The position numbers and the translations under genes were made by a program. DNA of 64,000 nucleotides from Hyposmocoma kahamanoa (lineage: Eukaryota > Arthropoda > Insecta > Lepidoptera > Cosmopterigidae), in assembly GCF_003589595.1 (NCBI RefSeq), contig NW_020655550.1, positions 936,196 to 1,000,195 of the forward strand, in the 5' to 3' direction. Shown here piece after piece: positions 23,158 to 35,120 of the stretch. The notes beneath the pieces are model-generated. The model had not been told where the DNA came from. It saw nothing but the letters and a program-made list of their open reading frames with translations, and did not search any database. Each line of letters starts with the position of its first letter. Position 1 is the first letter of the stretch.

Positions 23158-23399
23158 GTTTGTCATTGCACACCCTTATGTTACATAACTTTGCATAGAA
23201 TCGAAGACAATATCAATATCGAGTCTACATGCTGGATTATTTCTTTCATTTCCTGGTGAGACATTAAACTTATCTTTGATGGTACCATTGCAATATATAG
23301 TTTCATATTTCTAGCGAGAGCATATTTATTTAAAACTACATTAACGATACCTGCACACCCATAACCCGTATTATGATTCATTACAACTTGCACCCTGAC

Positions 23400-24825
23400 A
23401 CCGGCTGCCAGTCCATAACACTAACAAACCTCATGCGTATGTATCTAATACGCATGCGGGATGCGCTGTCATCACGCCTCTCGCCCATAGCGTTAAATAG
23501 GATAAGCGTCGGATAATTAGATGTCTACCATTTGCATATCTACTACTATGGCACACCGACTATTTTCAAGGCACAAAAAATCGTATAGTAAGTAAACCAG
23601 AATCAGTCATTATTGATTTATTTAATTTCTACTACGCTATGTATATTTATAATTGATATGTACAATAATTTTCATCAGTCCATGTATGCCTACATCTGGA
23701 CTACGTGGATCATAGGTACAAAGTTATTTACTTAATTATATTTATATAATCGCTTCAACAATATATTTTTATGATCGTTTTATGTCATAAAAAACCTTTC
23801 GATATTAAAAATCTTGCACTGACCTTTATTACTAACCAATTCGTCTAGTATCGGTCATTTAGTAGTATTCTTTCCTTCAAGCTCAATTTAGCGTATTACG
23901 ACAAGGTCGAATTTCACGTGAACACAGGCGCGCATGCATGCGAACCACACGCTCTACCGCCTTGAAAGCAATGCACCCACAAAAATCAATAATTACATAA
24001 CAAAATCGATGTTCTCACGATCTTAACAACAGTTAGGTAGATGACGCTACTGTTGGCCGTAAAAAACTGTAGAGTTTCGGTTTTGATAGGAAAATTAGAG
24101 AAAATTAGCGAGCCGAGCTCCGGCTACCGACTGATGGTTATTGGCCCTAATGGTGCCTGCAGGGAATCGAACCCGAGTCGGGTTGTGTCACGCCCGCATC
24201 GCACGCCATCCTCCGCCGGGGGTTCACATGGATGAGGAAATACCATCAATCTCATGACGCTTCTGAACGGACAGATACTCGTTTCATATTAAACATACTT
24301 ACTACCTAGTGATTGATAACATTTAATCAGCGTTTATTACAATATGCACATTTTTAAATGTTTGTTTCTAAATATCATTTTGTACGTCCTTTTCACTGAC
24401 AAGACTTTTTGATTCAGGTAACAAATAAACAAAATTTAAACGGAAATGTTGTCTATAACGTATAATATATAGAATGTAAAAACCTTCTATGTCACTTTTT
24501 AAACATTATGCGACTAAAAACATTCGTAAATAAAATCATAATGGCTTGTGAATCTATCCTATGCGCTTAAGCCAACATTCCCTCGGAGTACCGAATAACC
24601 CGCCGTATCGCACGATACCCTTCAACTAACGTCCTTATTCTAGACAACGAAAGCTGTACTCTCAAATGAAACCCATGAAATCTGTACGAACTACATAGTA
24701 GATATCTATGTAGTTACTTTCATCATATGATGTCAAGAAAATGTTGATACTAGGCAATCTTCAGTTAATGTAAATAATAAATAATAATAAAGCTAACAAT
24801 AAATAAATAAATATTAATACAACAT
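23400..24825. other. Intronic stretch after the bHLH exon
   Basis: A moderately GC-rich patch at 23440-23510 (ACGCATGCGGGATGCGCTGT) and another at 24095-24235 with GGAATCGAACCCGAGTCGGG, a possible reversed B box of an unassigned SINE. No gene seen. Confidence 0.35.
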
Positions 24826-24827
24826 AG

Positions 24828-24905
24828 TCATTATAACAAACTAGTGCAGTAATTTCACATAAAAATAATTGATTATCAACTCAATTAAGATTTAAATAAA
24901 TACCA
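24828..24905 (+). repeat. SINE family A tail fragment
   Basis: ATTATAACAAACTAGTGCAG followed by TAATTTCACATAAAAATAATTG matches the tail of copy 1. No tRNA core is present. Confidence 0.45.
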
Positions 24906-24911
24906 AAAAAT

Positions 24912-25245
24912 GGTTTTTGAAAGTACTGCCATCTAACCTATTTCTGCCGCCAAGTAGTAATATGAGCATTACTGCTTTCCGATTTGGAAAGATAAGAGTG
25001 CTGGTGAAATTACAGCACATGGGACTTGTCAAATTATGTCACAGTCGCAGTGGCAGTAATTTGCTTTACCTATGTGTAATTTATTATACCTATGGAATAA
25101 ATTATTGACTTTGAGTTGTAGTGCCCCTAAGTACGTTGCGATTTAAAGCTCTAAATGGCACTGCAACTGTTATGGATAAGCGCATCTCGCTTACCAATAG
25201 GAAAGCGACTTGTTTGTCCCGTCCATGGGAATTAATTACCTATAC
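24912..25245 (+). repeat. SINE family C copy interrupted by a LINE 3' scrap
   Basis: AAAGTACTGCCATCTAACCT through GGACTTGTCAAATTATGTC, then foreign sequence (25052-25120) including ATACCTATGGAATAAATTAT, then GCGATTTAAAGCTCTAAATG and CTTGTTTGTCCCGTCCATGG. The foreign piece matches the 3' end of the CR1-like LINE in reverse complement. Confidence 0.65.
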
Positions 25246-25479
25246 AAAAATAACAAAAGACGGAAAAGATGGTAAAATAGAAAATCAAATAGATATATAT
25301 TTATGTATATCTATTTGATTTTATTTAATTTATATATATTTATTTGAATATTTTGGTTAACCGCAGATTTAAAAACAGTATTTTATACATAAAACTTAAC
25401 CCGGAGCAGATATTGCATTGGACCAGAAACCTGTCGTAGCGGAAGTCAAACTGAAACAAAAAGTTGTAAGAAAGCTGTA

Positions 25480-26075
25480 ACGGTCTACGCACACGACGTA
25501 TTTTATACGCGCAGACGACGTGCATAGGACGCGCTGACGACGCGCTGATGACGCGTGTTATATGATTCAAACGAGATTCAGTCGTAGCCAGTAAACCCAT
25601 GCACACTTTCACAAATTCATACGTGTATCGCGCATTTTGATAAAAGATAGATTTAATTTTAGTTTTGATTATTAATTTCAATTAATTATTTAAATGAAGC
25701 AACTACATGAAATTCTAAGTATAAACTCCAGTGGAGTACATAAGCTTCTTGCTTGCAATGCGATGTTTGCGTGCTTTTGAATCGATTCTCTACAACGCAT
25801 CTGCGGCGCGCATACGCACAGAAGACTGGCGTATACGCGCGTATGACGCGCGTTTACGGTGCCATAATAATATGGCGCGGTGGCGTGAGTGCGCACCCCT
25901 CCCCTGCTCCTTTCCTCAGTCTTGCAACGCGATGTTTGATTCTCGTTTGAATCGATACAAACGCAACAATCTGCTTTTCGAACATCTTCGATGCCGTCAA
26001 CGATCAAAGCGCGTACTTGAAACGCGCTTTGAACGTCTGCGTGTATAAAATACGCCATGTGTGTAGGCCCTAAGG
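25480..26075. mobile_element. GC-rich element with imperfect TIRs (hAT-MITE-like)
   Basis: The left end reads GGTCTACGCACACGACGTAT, then TTTATACGCGCAGACG. The right end on the other strand reads GGGCCTACACACATGGCGTA, then TTTTATACACGCAGACG. The same TACGCGC/GACGCG words recur inside (25540-25560, 25805-25860, 26005-26040), like subterminal transposase-binding repeats. Several overlapping ORFs here are products of the GC-rich sequence. A clear target duplication was not found. Confidence 0.45.
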
Positions 26076-26438
26076 TCAATATTAGACATGACCTAAATTA
26101 ATGATTCCCATAAGAGAGCAATGATAAGATCTCCCACTCAGTAGTTTCCTGAAAAAAATTATATAAGTCACCGAAGAGGATGTGACCAAAACTACAAAAA
26201 TTCCGTCATGGAGGCGGAACACAACAACACAACAGCTCAAAAGGACACCATTTTGTACAAAATCTTGAATGACGGATGACATTTTAGATCTGTAAGATGA
26301 CAGAAGGAAGTGGAAATGTGTAATGATCGCAAGGACAAAGAACTGCATGACACCATAAAGATTGAAATCAAGAACGCCAGAAATTGAATCCTAATGCACA
26401 ATAATCTATTGGTACTGGTTATAAGATTGAAACTCTAA

Positions 26439-27200
26439 AAATAGTAAAACGCCGGGACCTGATAAAGTTATGGTAGAGGTTGTTAAACTCATCAAAGATG
26501 ATAATCTCTTTATACTGCTTAACCTTTTCAACCAAATATGTGTAACCAGCATCATAGCACAGCAATGGCTTGTATCACTTATAAAATAACTAAATAAATA
26601 AACATCTGAAATTGTCACAGAAACTGCTCGATGTGGTCGATTAAATGTATGACATGGATACATGATAAAGGGTTTACACATCAACATTGCAAAGACCGAA
26701 TACTTGTTGATCACGAAGAAGCCACCAATCAACTTAAAGCTATTTGTTGGGACTGAAGTAGTGGAAAAGATCAATAAGTTCAAGTATTTAATAAACTTAG
26801 ATGAATGAAAGTGGAGATCATGCTCAAGAGATCAAAGTCCGCATCGAAATGGCTAGTTCCAATTTTAACTTTTGACGTGTGGATTTACTATTTATTTGTA
26901 TTTTGAAAATCTCATGCCGTGAACGGGTTACAAATGAAGCTAAAGAAAAAAGTGTAGCTTATGAACACCGTTGAACGTAGCAAGATGTCGTACTTCGGTC
27001 ACGTTATGACAAACAACAAGTACAAATTACTTTAGTTTCTCATCCATCAAAATCACTGAAAAACACAGTAAAAGGCGGCACTCCTTAAAGAATTTGAGAG
27101 AATGGTTCGGCTGCAGTACCACCTCGCTCTTTAAAGCACCAGCCTCTAAAGCCAGTATTGAAACTATTTTATCCAACCTCCGATGGAAGATGAACCCCAG
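26439..27200 (+). pseudogene. RTE-like reverse transcriptase relic
   Basis: The + strand reads TPGPDKVMVEVVKLIKDDN (the usual RT entry motif PGPDxVxxE), LNLFNQI and QQWLVSLIK, then a stop and a deletion that removes the catalytic palm. It resumes with GLHINIAKTEYLLITKKP (GLxINxxKTK motif), INKFKYL, EIKVRIEMASSNF, MSYFGHVMTNNKYKLL and LKNLREWFGCSTTSLF. The order and wording match the C-terminal half of RTE-clade LINEs. Internal stops, frameshifts and the missing YxDD make it inactive. Confidence 0.7.
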
Positions 27201-28483
27201 GGAGAAGAAGAACCAATGTATTATATTCCTTGAAAACATTTGTAATCTTATTTCAAGTAATACGAATTTACGTGTAAATCCGGTGAAGCAGAAAAAAATT
27301 AATACCAAAATTACTTAAAGTGACCATTTGAAACAATTTTGCAATGTTCAATTTCTCCTTAAGGCGAATTTCAGGCGCCACATTGTTGCAGCGATACAGA
27401 ATAGAGGGTTGTCTCGATAAACGCGCGATTGTCCAAGGATCGTGGGAAACGCAGTTTGCATATGATTTCGCCGAGGCATTTGCCTCTCAATGATGCCTCT
27501 TTCAGCTTCCAATAGTTCTTAGCCATTGTTGTTTTATTACCACCGGGGTCAGATAAACTTGTCACGTTTGAGCTACCGGACAATTGATGCCTGTGAATCA
27601 ATTTTACCAAATAGGAATTTCATCTGACGCAACACAATGTTTTACGTTTTACAACACCGTAAGCAAACGCTGATCATAGTTGCAGCAGACACAATTTTGA
27701 AGATTAGTGGTTGCCTATCATTTGTTTTACTGCTCGTAAAATTTCAAATAAATCAAATTTTAATACAAAGTTGGTTTATAAAGTTAAACCTACATACTAC
27801 AGAAGTAAATGTATATTTTCTATAATTTTATTACAAGCATATCGATTTAACGACAGTCGTCGACTGAGCAGTGAGTGTCTGACGGGTTGCATGCTGCGGA
27901 CGGCATTCGGTCAATCCATGCAATTCCCAATGTTATCGGTCTAAATGCTGAAATTACAGGCGGGGCGAAGTGGAATTAGCGAGCACGCACAACCGTGTGG
28001 TATGGTATTTTCTCAACAATTTTTGCATACCACCATGGGAACTATCGGACGTATGCAGCTTCATTCTACTGGTTAATTAAGTTGTAAGTGGCGGATTCGT
28101 AATGTGCATGCATTGTGTCGATATTGTTGTGATTCACGGACCCATCTCGATCTTCAATAGTAGCCTTGAAGACGACCTCACTTTACTTTTGATTATAGGG
28201 TCTCTAATTGGAACAAAATTTAGATATCGTGTGTTTAAAAATTTAACTACTTTTTGTTGCTTTTAAATAAAAAGTTTTTTTCTAACGACTAACGCACAAA
28301 AGTAAGTAATTGACGTAGTTTGTGATACTGACATAGTATTTTATTTTAATACTCAGTACATTACACTAACACGGGTAGCATAAGCTAAAAGTCTGTTTAC
28401 CAGCCCTTCTATTGCTAGAAACTTTTCGAAAACATGTGAAGTTCTTAACTACGGCTTAAAGCCTTCGTAAATCTGTACTAGTC
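27201..28483. other. Unassigned stretch after the RTE relic
   Basis: The minus-strand ORF 27371-27610 (79 codons) and a GC-richer patch at 27850-28060 are unlike their surroundings, but I cannot assign them. They may be pieces of an unrecognised transposon. Confidence 0.3.
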
Positions 28484-28735
28484 TATACTAATATTATTCA
28501 TGCGAAAGTAACTCTGTCTGTTACGTTTTCACGCCTAAACTGCAGAACCAATATTGATGAATTTTGGTATAAAGATAATAATAACGCAAACACCCAACAT
28601 AAGGACATACAACAACATAAAGACAACATAAAGATAGGTGGGACCTAGGAAAAGGACACACGCTATTTTTTGTCACAAACATAAATATGTAAAATAGAGG
28701 ATGAAAGTTTGTATGGAGAACCAATAAAACTATTA
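28484..28735 (+). repeat. Probable lepidopteran dispersed repeat
   Basis: CTAATATTATTCATGCGAAA, GTAACTCTGTCTGTTACGTT, CACGCCTAAAC and the end GAAAGTTTGTATGGAGAAC resemble a repeat abundant in butterfly and moth genomes. Only one copy is in this window, so the call rests on recall rather than internal comparison. Confidence 0.5.
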
Positions 28736-29284
28736 AAATTAGTATAGCACAGTAGGCTACACGAAGTACTTACACTACGCAGACGAATAATTTAGATCCC
28801 TAAGCACAATTATCGATCAGCAATTTTATTTTCTATTATATAACATTACTGATACATACAGAATAGCATTTGAGCTTCGCCACAGAAACTTATAAAGAAA
28901 TAATTTCCTTTTTGTCTAAACAAGAAACCAACAACCATTTATTCCATTATTCAATCATCACTAAGATAGTATGTTTACTCTATGTGCCTACAATCACCTC
29001 ACTTTACCCCGACTCTAGGTATCTTTGCGCAATTATCACGCAAATCTTCTTGTTTCTATTGCTCATGTAATTGGTTAGATTTACCGACAAATTAGTACTA
29101 TTACGGCGCCAAAGATTTTTCACATAAAACCTGTATATTCAAGTGTGCAATTGTACATGTATAATAATAATATAAGATGTTTATATTCCGTGAAACGTTT
29201 ACTAAATATTTCAAATTTGTTGACATGTACCGACGCGCACTAGGTCCAAGATAGGTTTCTTTCTCAATGGATGGGATGATGATG

Positions 29285-29530
29285 AAGAAAATGTAACTTG
29301 TAAAAATTACCCGTGCCCGTATATTTATACGTCACACGGGTGGGCACGGGTCTCCTCTCAGGCGGAGGTTTAGGTAATAGTACGCCACCCTGGCTCAATG
29401 CGGGTTAGGTATTTGACGCGTTTAGCGAGCGTCTTCGACTTGCAGGTTTATTCCTTCACCGAAAAGCTCAGACAACTCATAGGTGCGAGGATTGGAATCC
29501 CCGGCCTCTGCTTGAGAGGCGGTAGGTTAA
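29285..29530 (-). repeat. SINE related to family D
   Basis: The minus strand shows CTACCGCCTCTCAAGCAGAG, a B-box-like GGGGATTCCAATCC, CCTAACCCGCATTGAGCC, GGCGTACTATTACC and ACCCGTGCCCACCCGTG, ending in a CATCATCATCC tail. It has the same layout as the 36607 copy, but more diverged. Confidence 0.6.
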
Positions 29531-31006
29531 ACAATTAGACTCACGACTTACACATATTCTTAAATATTATCAATATACGGATATTAAAAATGGCATGTCT
29601 TTAAATGATCATTTTAAATTTGCAAAAGCAGCAGGCAAACAAATCTAAACGGTCATCTTTTTTAATGATTGATCCTCTTTCTCTGGGAAATAATAAAATA
29701 AATTGTAACACACGATATTTTAATCTGTTCTAAGCTACGCAAAAAATGTTTGATTTGTATAAATTAACGTTAATAGTTTTATTTTGGGCCCCAAAACTAA
29801 GAACAAATGAGAATTAAAAATAAAATTTAGATACTTATTTTTAAAAGTAAGTAAATGTTGATTATATTTGTACATTAATAATATATTAATTATAATTTAA
29901 TTTGACCTGAAAGCATGTTCGGAAACGCAAGCAAATCGGCTTCTGGCCGGCAGCTGCCGCGGTATCACCACTCGCGTTGCTCGCTCGGCTCGTGCTGCTT
30001 TTTCATATACATTAGTAGTACTAACCAAACCTATAGAATGGATGGCGTAACTAAGCAACCAAGTTTTATTAGGAGATCAATATAAAAAGATATACTGGTT
30101 ACAAATGTCGTCAATCGTTAAAAGAAAAGACTAATAAAAAAAGAGGATCAAATATTATTTTTGAATACCAAATATTAATTTAGTATACTTAAACATAATA
30201 ATAGAGTTACATTGAATACAATTCATTTAAAATTATCTAGTTCATTATTAATTATATCCGTAGATCAACTAATATAGACGGAATAATTAATATACATATT
30301 AAAAAAAGAATATATCGTTTATTTAAAAAGTGCACAATTACAATAGATCAATTATTTCTTTGAGGATCAAATAATATTATCCCATTGAAAATGAAGCAAT
30401 TTTTTCGAATCGAAAACCTCGCACATACCACTTTATTTGTTTAATAAAACAAACCAACGTTTCGGGCTATTTGCAGATGTAATCGGTGACCGAAAGAGTA
30501 AATTCGCTAACTGACGTTTTATTTCCAATGCGCAGCAATCGCGAAAACTTAAGAGCTCGATATTTTAACTATACAGAATTTACTATTAATTACATTACAT
30601 TATTACGGATTGTTTAACAAGTTGATACATCTCATGAAACATCCCGTTTATTGAAGAAGAAATCATTTATACCCATCTAACGAAGTCATTAAAACATATG
30701 CTTATAGTAAACTTTAACTAGCACTTAACCTATCAACAGTTTAGCACTCTGCGCGTACGTTTAAATAAGTATAAATTATGTACGTATGCGTACAAACGTT
30801 AATCCAATTAGTGACTATAGTGGTGTGTCACATTAGCATTAATTTAAATTTTAGATCAGGCAGCAAATTACTTCAGTAACTAGATACACAGAACTTGGCG
30901 ACAGGTGCTTTGCAGATAAATGCGATCCCAATGGTAACCTACCGCAACATCGTGTTATTTCTTTCTATATACAAAAAATATGAATAAGTAATGACCTTTG
31001 ATAATT
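29531..31006. other. AT-rich intronic stretch
   Basis: GAGGATCAAATATTAT near 30143 and GAGGATCAAATAATAT near 30361 form a direct repeat about 218 bp apart. Otherwise only the family F fragment at 30418 is recognised. Confidence 0.35.
30418..30495 (+). repeat. Dispersed repeat, family F, partial
   Basis: CAAACCAACGTTTCGGGCTA and TTTGCAGATGTAATCGGTGA match the 3' part of the family, more diverged. Confidence 0.45.
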
Positions 31007-31261
31007 CTATTGTTGTTTGTTTATTGACTTTATTCTATATTGTATTTTTTTATTTACACTTTTTCTTTTCTTCGTGTGCAATTTCATGAATGGACGGTTC
31101 CATAAGTGATCTGTGGTGTAGGCAAATCGTCTTTCAAACGTCAAGATTGTTTTGTTGTGATTGATTTGTTTATTGTCATCCCTACGCATTTCGTGGCCAT
31201 ACCAACCTAATAGGTTTTCTTTTAGTTTGTGCCACTTTAAATGTCCTTCGAATAAACTCAT
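31007..31261 (-). pseudogene. Possible reverse-transcriptase C-terminal remnant
   Basis: The minus-strand frame reads LKENLLGWYGHEMRRDD near its start, similar to the (W/Y)xGHxxRM motif close to the C terminus of many insect LINE polymerases. The rest is not recognisable. No target-site duplication or tail is visible. It may be a coincidental match. Confidence 0.3.
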
Positions 31262-31784
31262 TTCTAATTTTATCTAACAGGATAATGCCTTCTGACCACC
31301 TTAGCATGTGCATTTGGGTGCCTTGGGTACGGTGTTCATCCGTTTCGTGGACATTCTGTGGCCAGAGTCAGTGTCTAAAATTCTCATTAAAGAACAACTG
31401 TGATTAGAAGATAGTGAAGTGCAGCGATCTAGATTGGTACAGTACCATAATTTATCAGAAAGATCGGTCAAGCCATTTAAACGGGATTGCACATGGGCCA
31501 TGGGAACCCAGTTTCTTCTACTTAATGTAGCCTTAATCTTGTACTTTCGCTTTTAATGTAAATTCTTTGCCACACAAAGAAAAGATACTTGAAACACATA
31601 TTACAAAGGACATATACAAAGATGATGTTAGTTAGTCAATTGTATTTTCATGAATAAACAAAGAACAAACAAGAAAACAGCCTAAATTGTTCATATTAAA
31701 GCTGCTTTTCGTCATTTTACCTTACTTGTAACAAATGCTTCATCTTAACTTAATTGCATATAAATTAATTATAATAACTACATA

Positions 31785-31989
31785 ACATAATAATAATAAT
31801 AATAACGCGCACACGCTCACAGCCCCGCACTAGAGAAACCCGGTATCGCGGGTGCCATGGACACACACATAGACAACCACAAATTACACCCAAACTCAGG
31901 AGAGAAATAAATGTAGGCCACACAAATATTTCTCCCGGCACAGGAATCGAACCCGGGACCTCTGCGTGGCAGTCACACGCAGAGGCAGT
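31785..31989 (-). repeat. tRNA-derived SINE, family B
   Basis: On the minus strand: remnant of a tRNA-like core with B box (GGTTCGATTCC-like), then GGAGAAATATTTGT, GGCCTACATTTATTTCTC, TTGTCTATGTGTGT, CCATGGCACCCGCGAT, and a (TTA)n tail. The 5' half of the tRNA core is deleted. It corresponds to the intact copy at 50710. Confidence 0.75.
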
Positions 31990-32918
31990 TATATTATATT
32001 TAAAACAATTGATTTTACATTAAAATTTATAAGGGAATTAAACAAAACTTAACGAAGCTTCGTAATGCAAATATGTAATCTAACAATTACTACATATAGT
32101 ATTCTAGGTTTCATGTAAGTCTCGGGTCAAGGCAGCTGAGGTTTTATATATACGACTATCCACAGTTCTACCCGTTAAGATTTATTACACTGTTTGCCTA
32201 TCATTAGAGACCTTACAATTGAATATTCCACCATAATATGCAGTTAAAATACAGCAAATATACAATCAATACACAACCAGTCCATCTTTCCTCCTAACAT
32301 GTTTTATGTTGTATTCAAATTATTAATATTACTTCCAAGAATGAATGCGTGTTGTAACTGCAGATGACTAAAATGAATTGAACAATTTGTGATTCTCCCG
32401 GATATTCGACTTACCTACTGATACTTGATCGTGATTTGTATGTGTATGGTTTAAATTTATTTAAAATAAAATGTAGTGTTTAGGCAAAGGGCTGTTTATG
32501 AAAAATTAGCTATCATCTGCTTTTATCTACATTTAATATGCTATATATAGTTACACTTCATGTGCTTTTCCTTTATACTCGTATTCATTAGTACGTACAC
32601 TGAAAAACAGGATAACCAAAGTGCTTCAATTATTTAATTTTTCACCACAATTTAGTTAGTCGTTGTCAATTAGTTTAAATTAATAAAAGTGTGCAATTAT
32701 GAAACCCAAATCTAATTGGTTATGTATTGCCGTAGTTTTGTAGTCACCAGTTTTATGCTATGTGTAAACGAAAGTTATGCTACATATAACAATTCTTTTT
32801 TCATTGTACTTCACACTATACAATACATGTATTTAGTCTTATAAATATATAGATTATAATATTACGTAATGTACAAGTGCAATCCACACATTTCTATGTC
32901 TTTTATACTTATATTATA

Positions 32919-33916
32919 CGTGTGGCGCACTATAAGTTTTCGGCAAGAATAAGAAAAAAATACTACAATGGTCAGAAATGAATTTATTGTTCCTCAAAAT
33001 ATTCTCCGTTAGCGTTAATACAATTTTTCATGCGAATGAACCAATTTTGAAAACATTTATGCCACACCTCCGTGACAATCTCTAAAACATATTTTTCTTA
33101 CTCTTCGACAGCCTCTTCAGGTGATGAAAATGCCCGCGTAACAGGTTCTTAATTTTTGGAAACAAATAAAAGTCACAAGGTGCCAGGTCGGGACTGTATG
33201 CGGGATGGCTCATAAGGTCAACGTTGTTCACTTTCAAAAATTCATTTGTCTGTCTGGCCGTGTGAGAACTGGCATTATCGTGGTGCAAGATGATACGGCA
33301 TTTACGGTTATTTTTACGGAGTTTGTCAATAACTTCCGGCAAACATATGGTCGTGTACCAATCACTATTCACCGTACAACGATTCTCCAAAGCAACAGCT
33401 TTTTCACACCCAAATGTTTGTGTAGTATTGATTGTATTTGACTCATGCCTATGCCTAAAGATGCCTGAATCTCATGGTATGTCACATGCCTGTCTGTTTT
33501 GATCATACGGCGCACAGCATCGATGTTATTGTTGTTCACAGCAGTGGAGGAGCGACCATCACGACATTCATTACTGAGATTCACACGATCGCGTTTGAAT
33601 TCTGCAAACTAGCTATAAATAGTCGTCTTGTATGGTGTTTCGTCGCCAAAAGCAGTTTGAAGCCGAGTGAAGCTCCGCTGAGCTGTTAAATTTTACTTAA
33701 AGTCGTACAAAATCATACTACGAAAATTTTCACGAGTTAAATGCATAGTGATGTAGACAACCAATTTTTAAAATGACGCCACAATGTAAAAACAAGTGAC
33801 AGTCAGACGAAACAAACTGTATTTTACAGCCAAAGAGTTCCATTTTCAATGTAATTACTTTTTAAATATTGTTTATGTAATTGGCCAGTTCCGGAAAAAT
33901 TTTAGTGCGCCCTATG
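32919..33916 (-). mobile_element. Internally deleted mariner element with TIRs
   Basis: Flanked by TA on both sides (32917-32918 and 33917-33918), the target site of Tc1/mariner elements. The left end reads CGTGTGGCGCACTATAAG and the right end, on the other strand, CATAGGGCGCACTAAAAT, giving imperfect inverted repeats of about 24 bp. The element is 998 bp where a full mariner is about 1.3 kb. The transposase pseudogene runs on the minus strand inside it. Confidence 0.85.
32985..33746 (-). pseudogene. Mariner transposase relic (D34D type)
   Basis: The ATG at 33746 opens MHLTRENFRSMILYDFK, with in-frame stops soon after. It then gives the helix-turn-helix region (DAVRRMIKTDRHVTYHEIQ, LGIGMSQIQSILHKHLGVKK). 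The frame jumps straight to TVNSDWYTTICLPEVIDKL, so about 100 residues holding the first catalytic Asp are deleted. The C-terminal half keeps HHDNASSH and SPDLAPCDFYLFP. The second and third Asp are separated by 34 residues, the mariner D34D spacing. The C-terminal tail reads EEAVEE-stop-EKYVLEIVTEVWHK. The copy cannot transpose by itself. Confidence 0.85.
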
Positions 33917-34069
33917 TACTTTCGATTTTTTTATGATAAAATAAGTGCGCATTTGACCTTATCTTACCCGATGGAAAGTGACGATGAGATCGACGTTGGA
34001 GCATACACGCTTACATAATGTCTATATCACTCTAGCCTTGAAAAGTCCCAAGTTATAAAAGTATCCAGG

Positions 34070-34300
34070 GAATAAGTCTGCAGTCAAGAAATTCCACTCC
34101 TATAGCTATTCGCATAAATTTGGGGGCGTAACGCTTCGTCAGAATCTTTGGAATATCCACAACATGATAATGCGGGGTGGAACCCCAACCTACCTCTAGT
34201 TCGCCGATGATGGAAACAGGAAGGCGAAATTAAATCGTGCAATTCCTGATATATCCTCGTGACATATCTTGTAGAATGTAGATGTACTACCGGGCACACA
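34070..34300 (-). mobile_element. LINE 3' coding fragment
   Basis: Read on the minus strand, this carries the C-terminal region of the same retrotransposon family seen at 56640-56860: an arginine-rich stretch, a GFHP-like motif, VVDIPKI and a KRYAP/EWNFL segment. Frames are broken. The match was made by comparing the three copies in this window (34.1, 49.5 and 56.7 kb). Confidence 0.5.
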
Positions 34301-34769
34301 CTAGTGTCCTCTGAAATACGGTACTGTTTTGTTTAAACGCGAGATTCAGGAGTAAGGGCACCTTCAAATTAGAAGCTTATAGAAGCGCTCCAGTGGCGCC
34401 ACTGCGGCCCTGCAGCTGCGCCGCTACTAATTTTTATACAATATTCAGAAACGCAGCTGCAGACCAGGTATTGTATGAAAATTTGTATTGTAGTGTAGTA
34501 AACGCGTCACTCCTATAAGCGTAAAATTTGAAGGCGGAAATTACAATTTTCTAATTTTGTTACTAGTAAGTACGATCAAGGTTAGATAAATTTTTCGAAG
34601 GCTTAGCGAATTTCAAAGCGATCAATTTCTTCTAAGTTGCAAGCGTTATGTAGCCTCTACACATACCGCCTCAAAGTGGTACCAACGGCTAAATAAAACA
34701 AAATATATAATAATAACAATAACTCTCCCATTTACAATTTCAAAATTAATGTTTTAGCTAAGAAACTGA

Positions 34770-34880
34770 GAAAATAATAATAATAATTTTTATTTCAGGA
34801 ATGTAGTCCCATATTTACACAATAAAACACAATATAAAAGCTAAAGTTATCGTTTAATCAAGTTTTCTAATACATAACTA
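34770..34880 (-). mobile_element. Possible LINE 3' UTR end
   Basis: An AAT repeat followed by TTTTTATTTCAGGAATGTAG and ACACAATA resembles, on the minus strand, the (ATT)n-tailed 3' end of CR1-type LINEs. No coding region is attached. Confidence 0.3.
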
Positions 34881-34939
34881 AAATGTATTTGTGAAACACA
34901 GTAAAAATACTAAATGAAAAATCAATATACCTATATAAC

Positions 34940-34942
<3 letters not shown>

Positions 34943-34982
<40 letters not shown>
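34943..34982. repeat. AT dinucleotide tract
   Basis: About 20 AT units, next to an AT-rich palindrome. Confidence 0.95.
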
Positions 34983-34985
<3 letters not shown>

Positions 34986-35022
34986 TTTGTTATATACATA
35001 TATATATACATATAACAAATTC
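34983..35022. repeat. Palindrome beside the AT tract
   Basis: GAATTTGTTATAT at 34983-34995 is the reverse complement of 35010-35022, with a TA-rich centre. It would form a hairpin or cruciform. Confidence 0.8.
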
Positions 35023-35120
35023 ATAGGGGAAAGGGGCCCAAAGGGACATGGCGTGACGAGTTAGACGCTTAGATGAGATTTTCACTTGTAGCGGCGTTAA
35101 ATCGCGATAAGTTGAGGAAG

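Noticed and set aside
22940..23188. 82-codon + strand ORF and two minus-strand ORFs over the bHLH exon
   Set aside because: They are other frames of the dysf exon; only the frame starting at 22977 shows the bHLH.
25690..26079. Overlapping ORFs of 65-129 codons on both strands
   Set aside because: The sequence is a GC-rich repeat element with few stop codons; no frame shows a domain.
27371..27610. 79-codon minus-strand ORF as a gene
   Set aside because: No recognisable motif, no start or splice context; more likely part of an unidentified repeat.
34391..34404. CAGTGGCGCCACTG palindrome as an operator
   Set aside because: A 14-bp palindrome alone in a 64-kb window is weak evidence and has no gene context.
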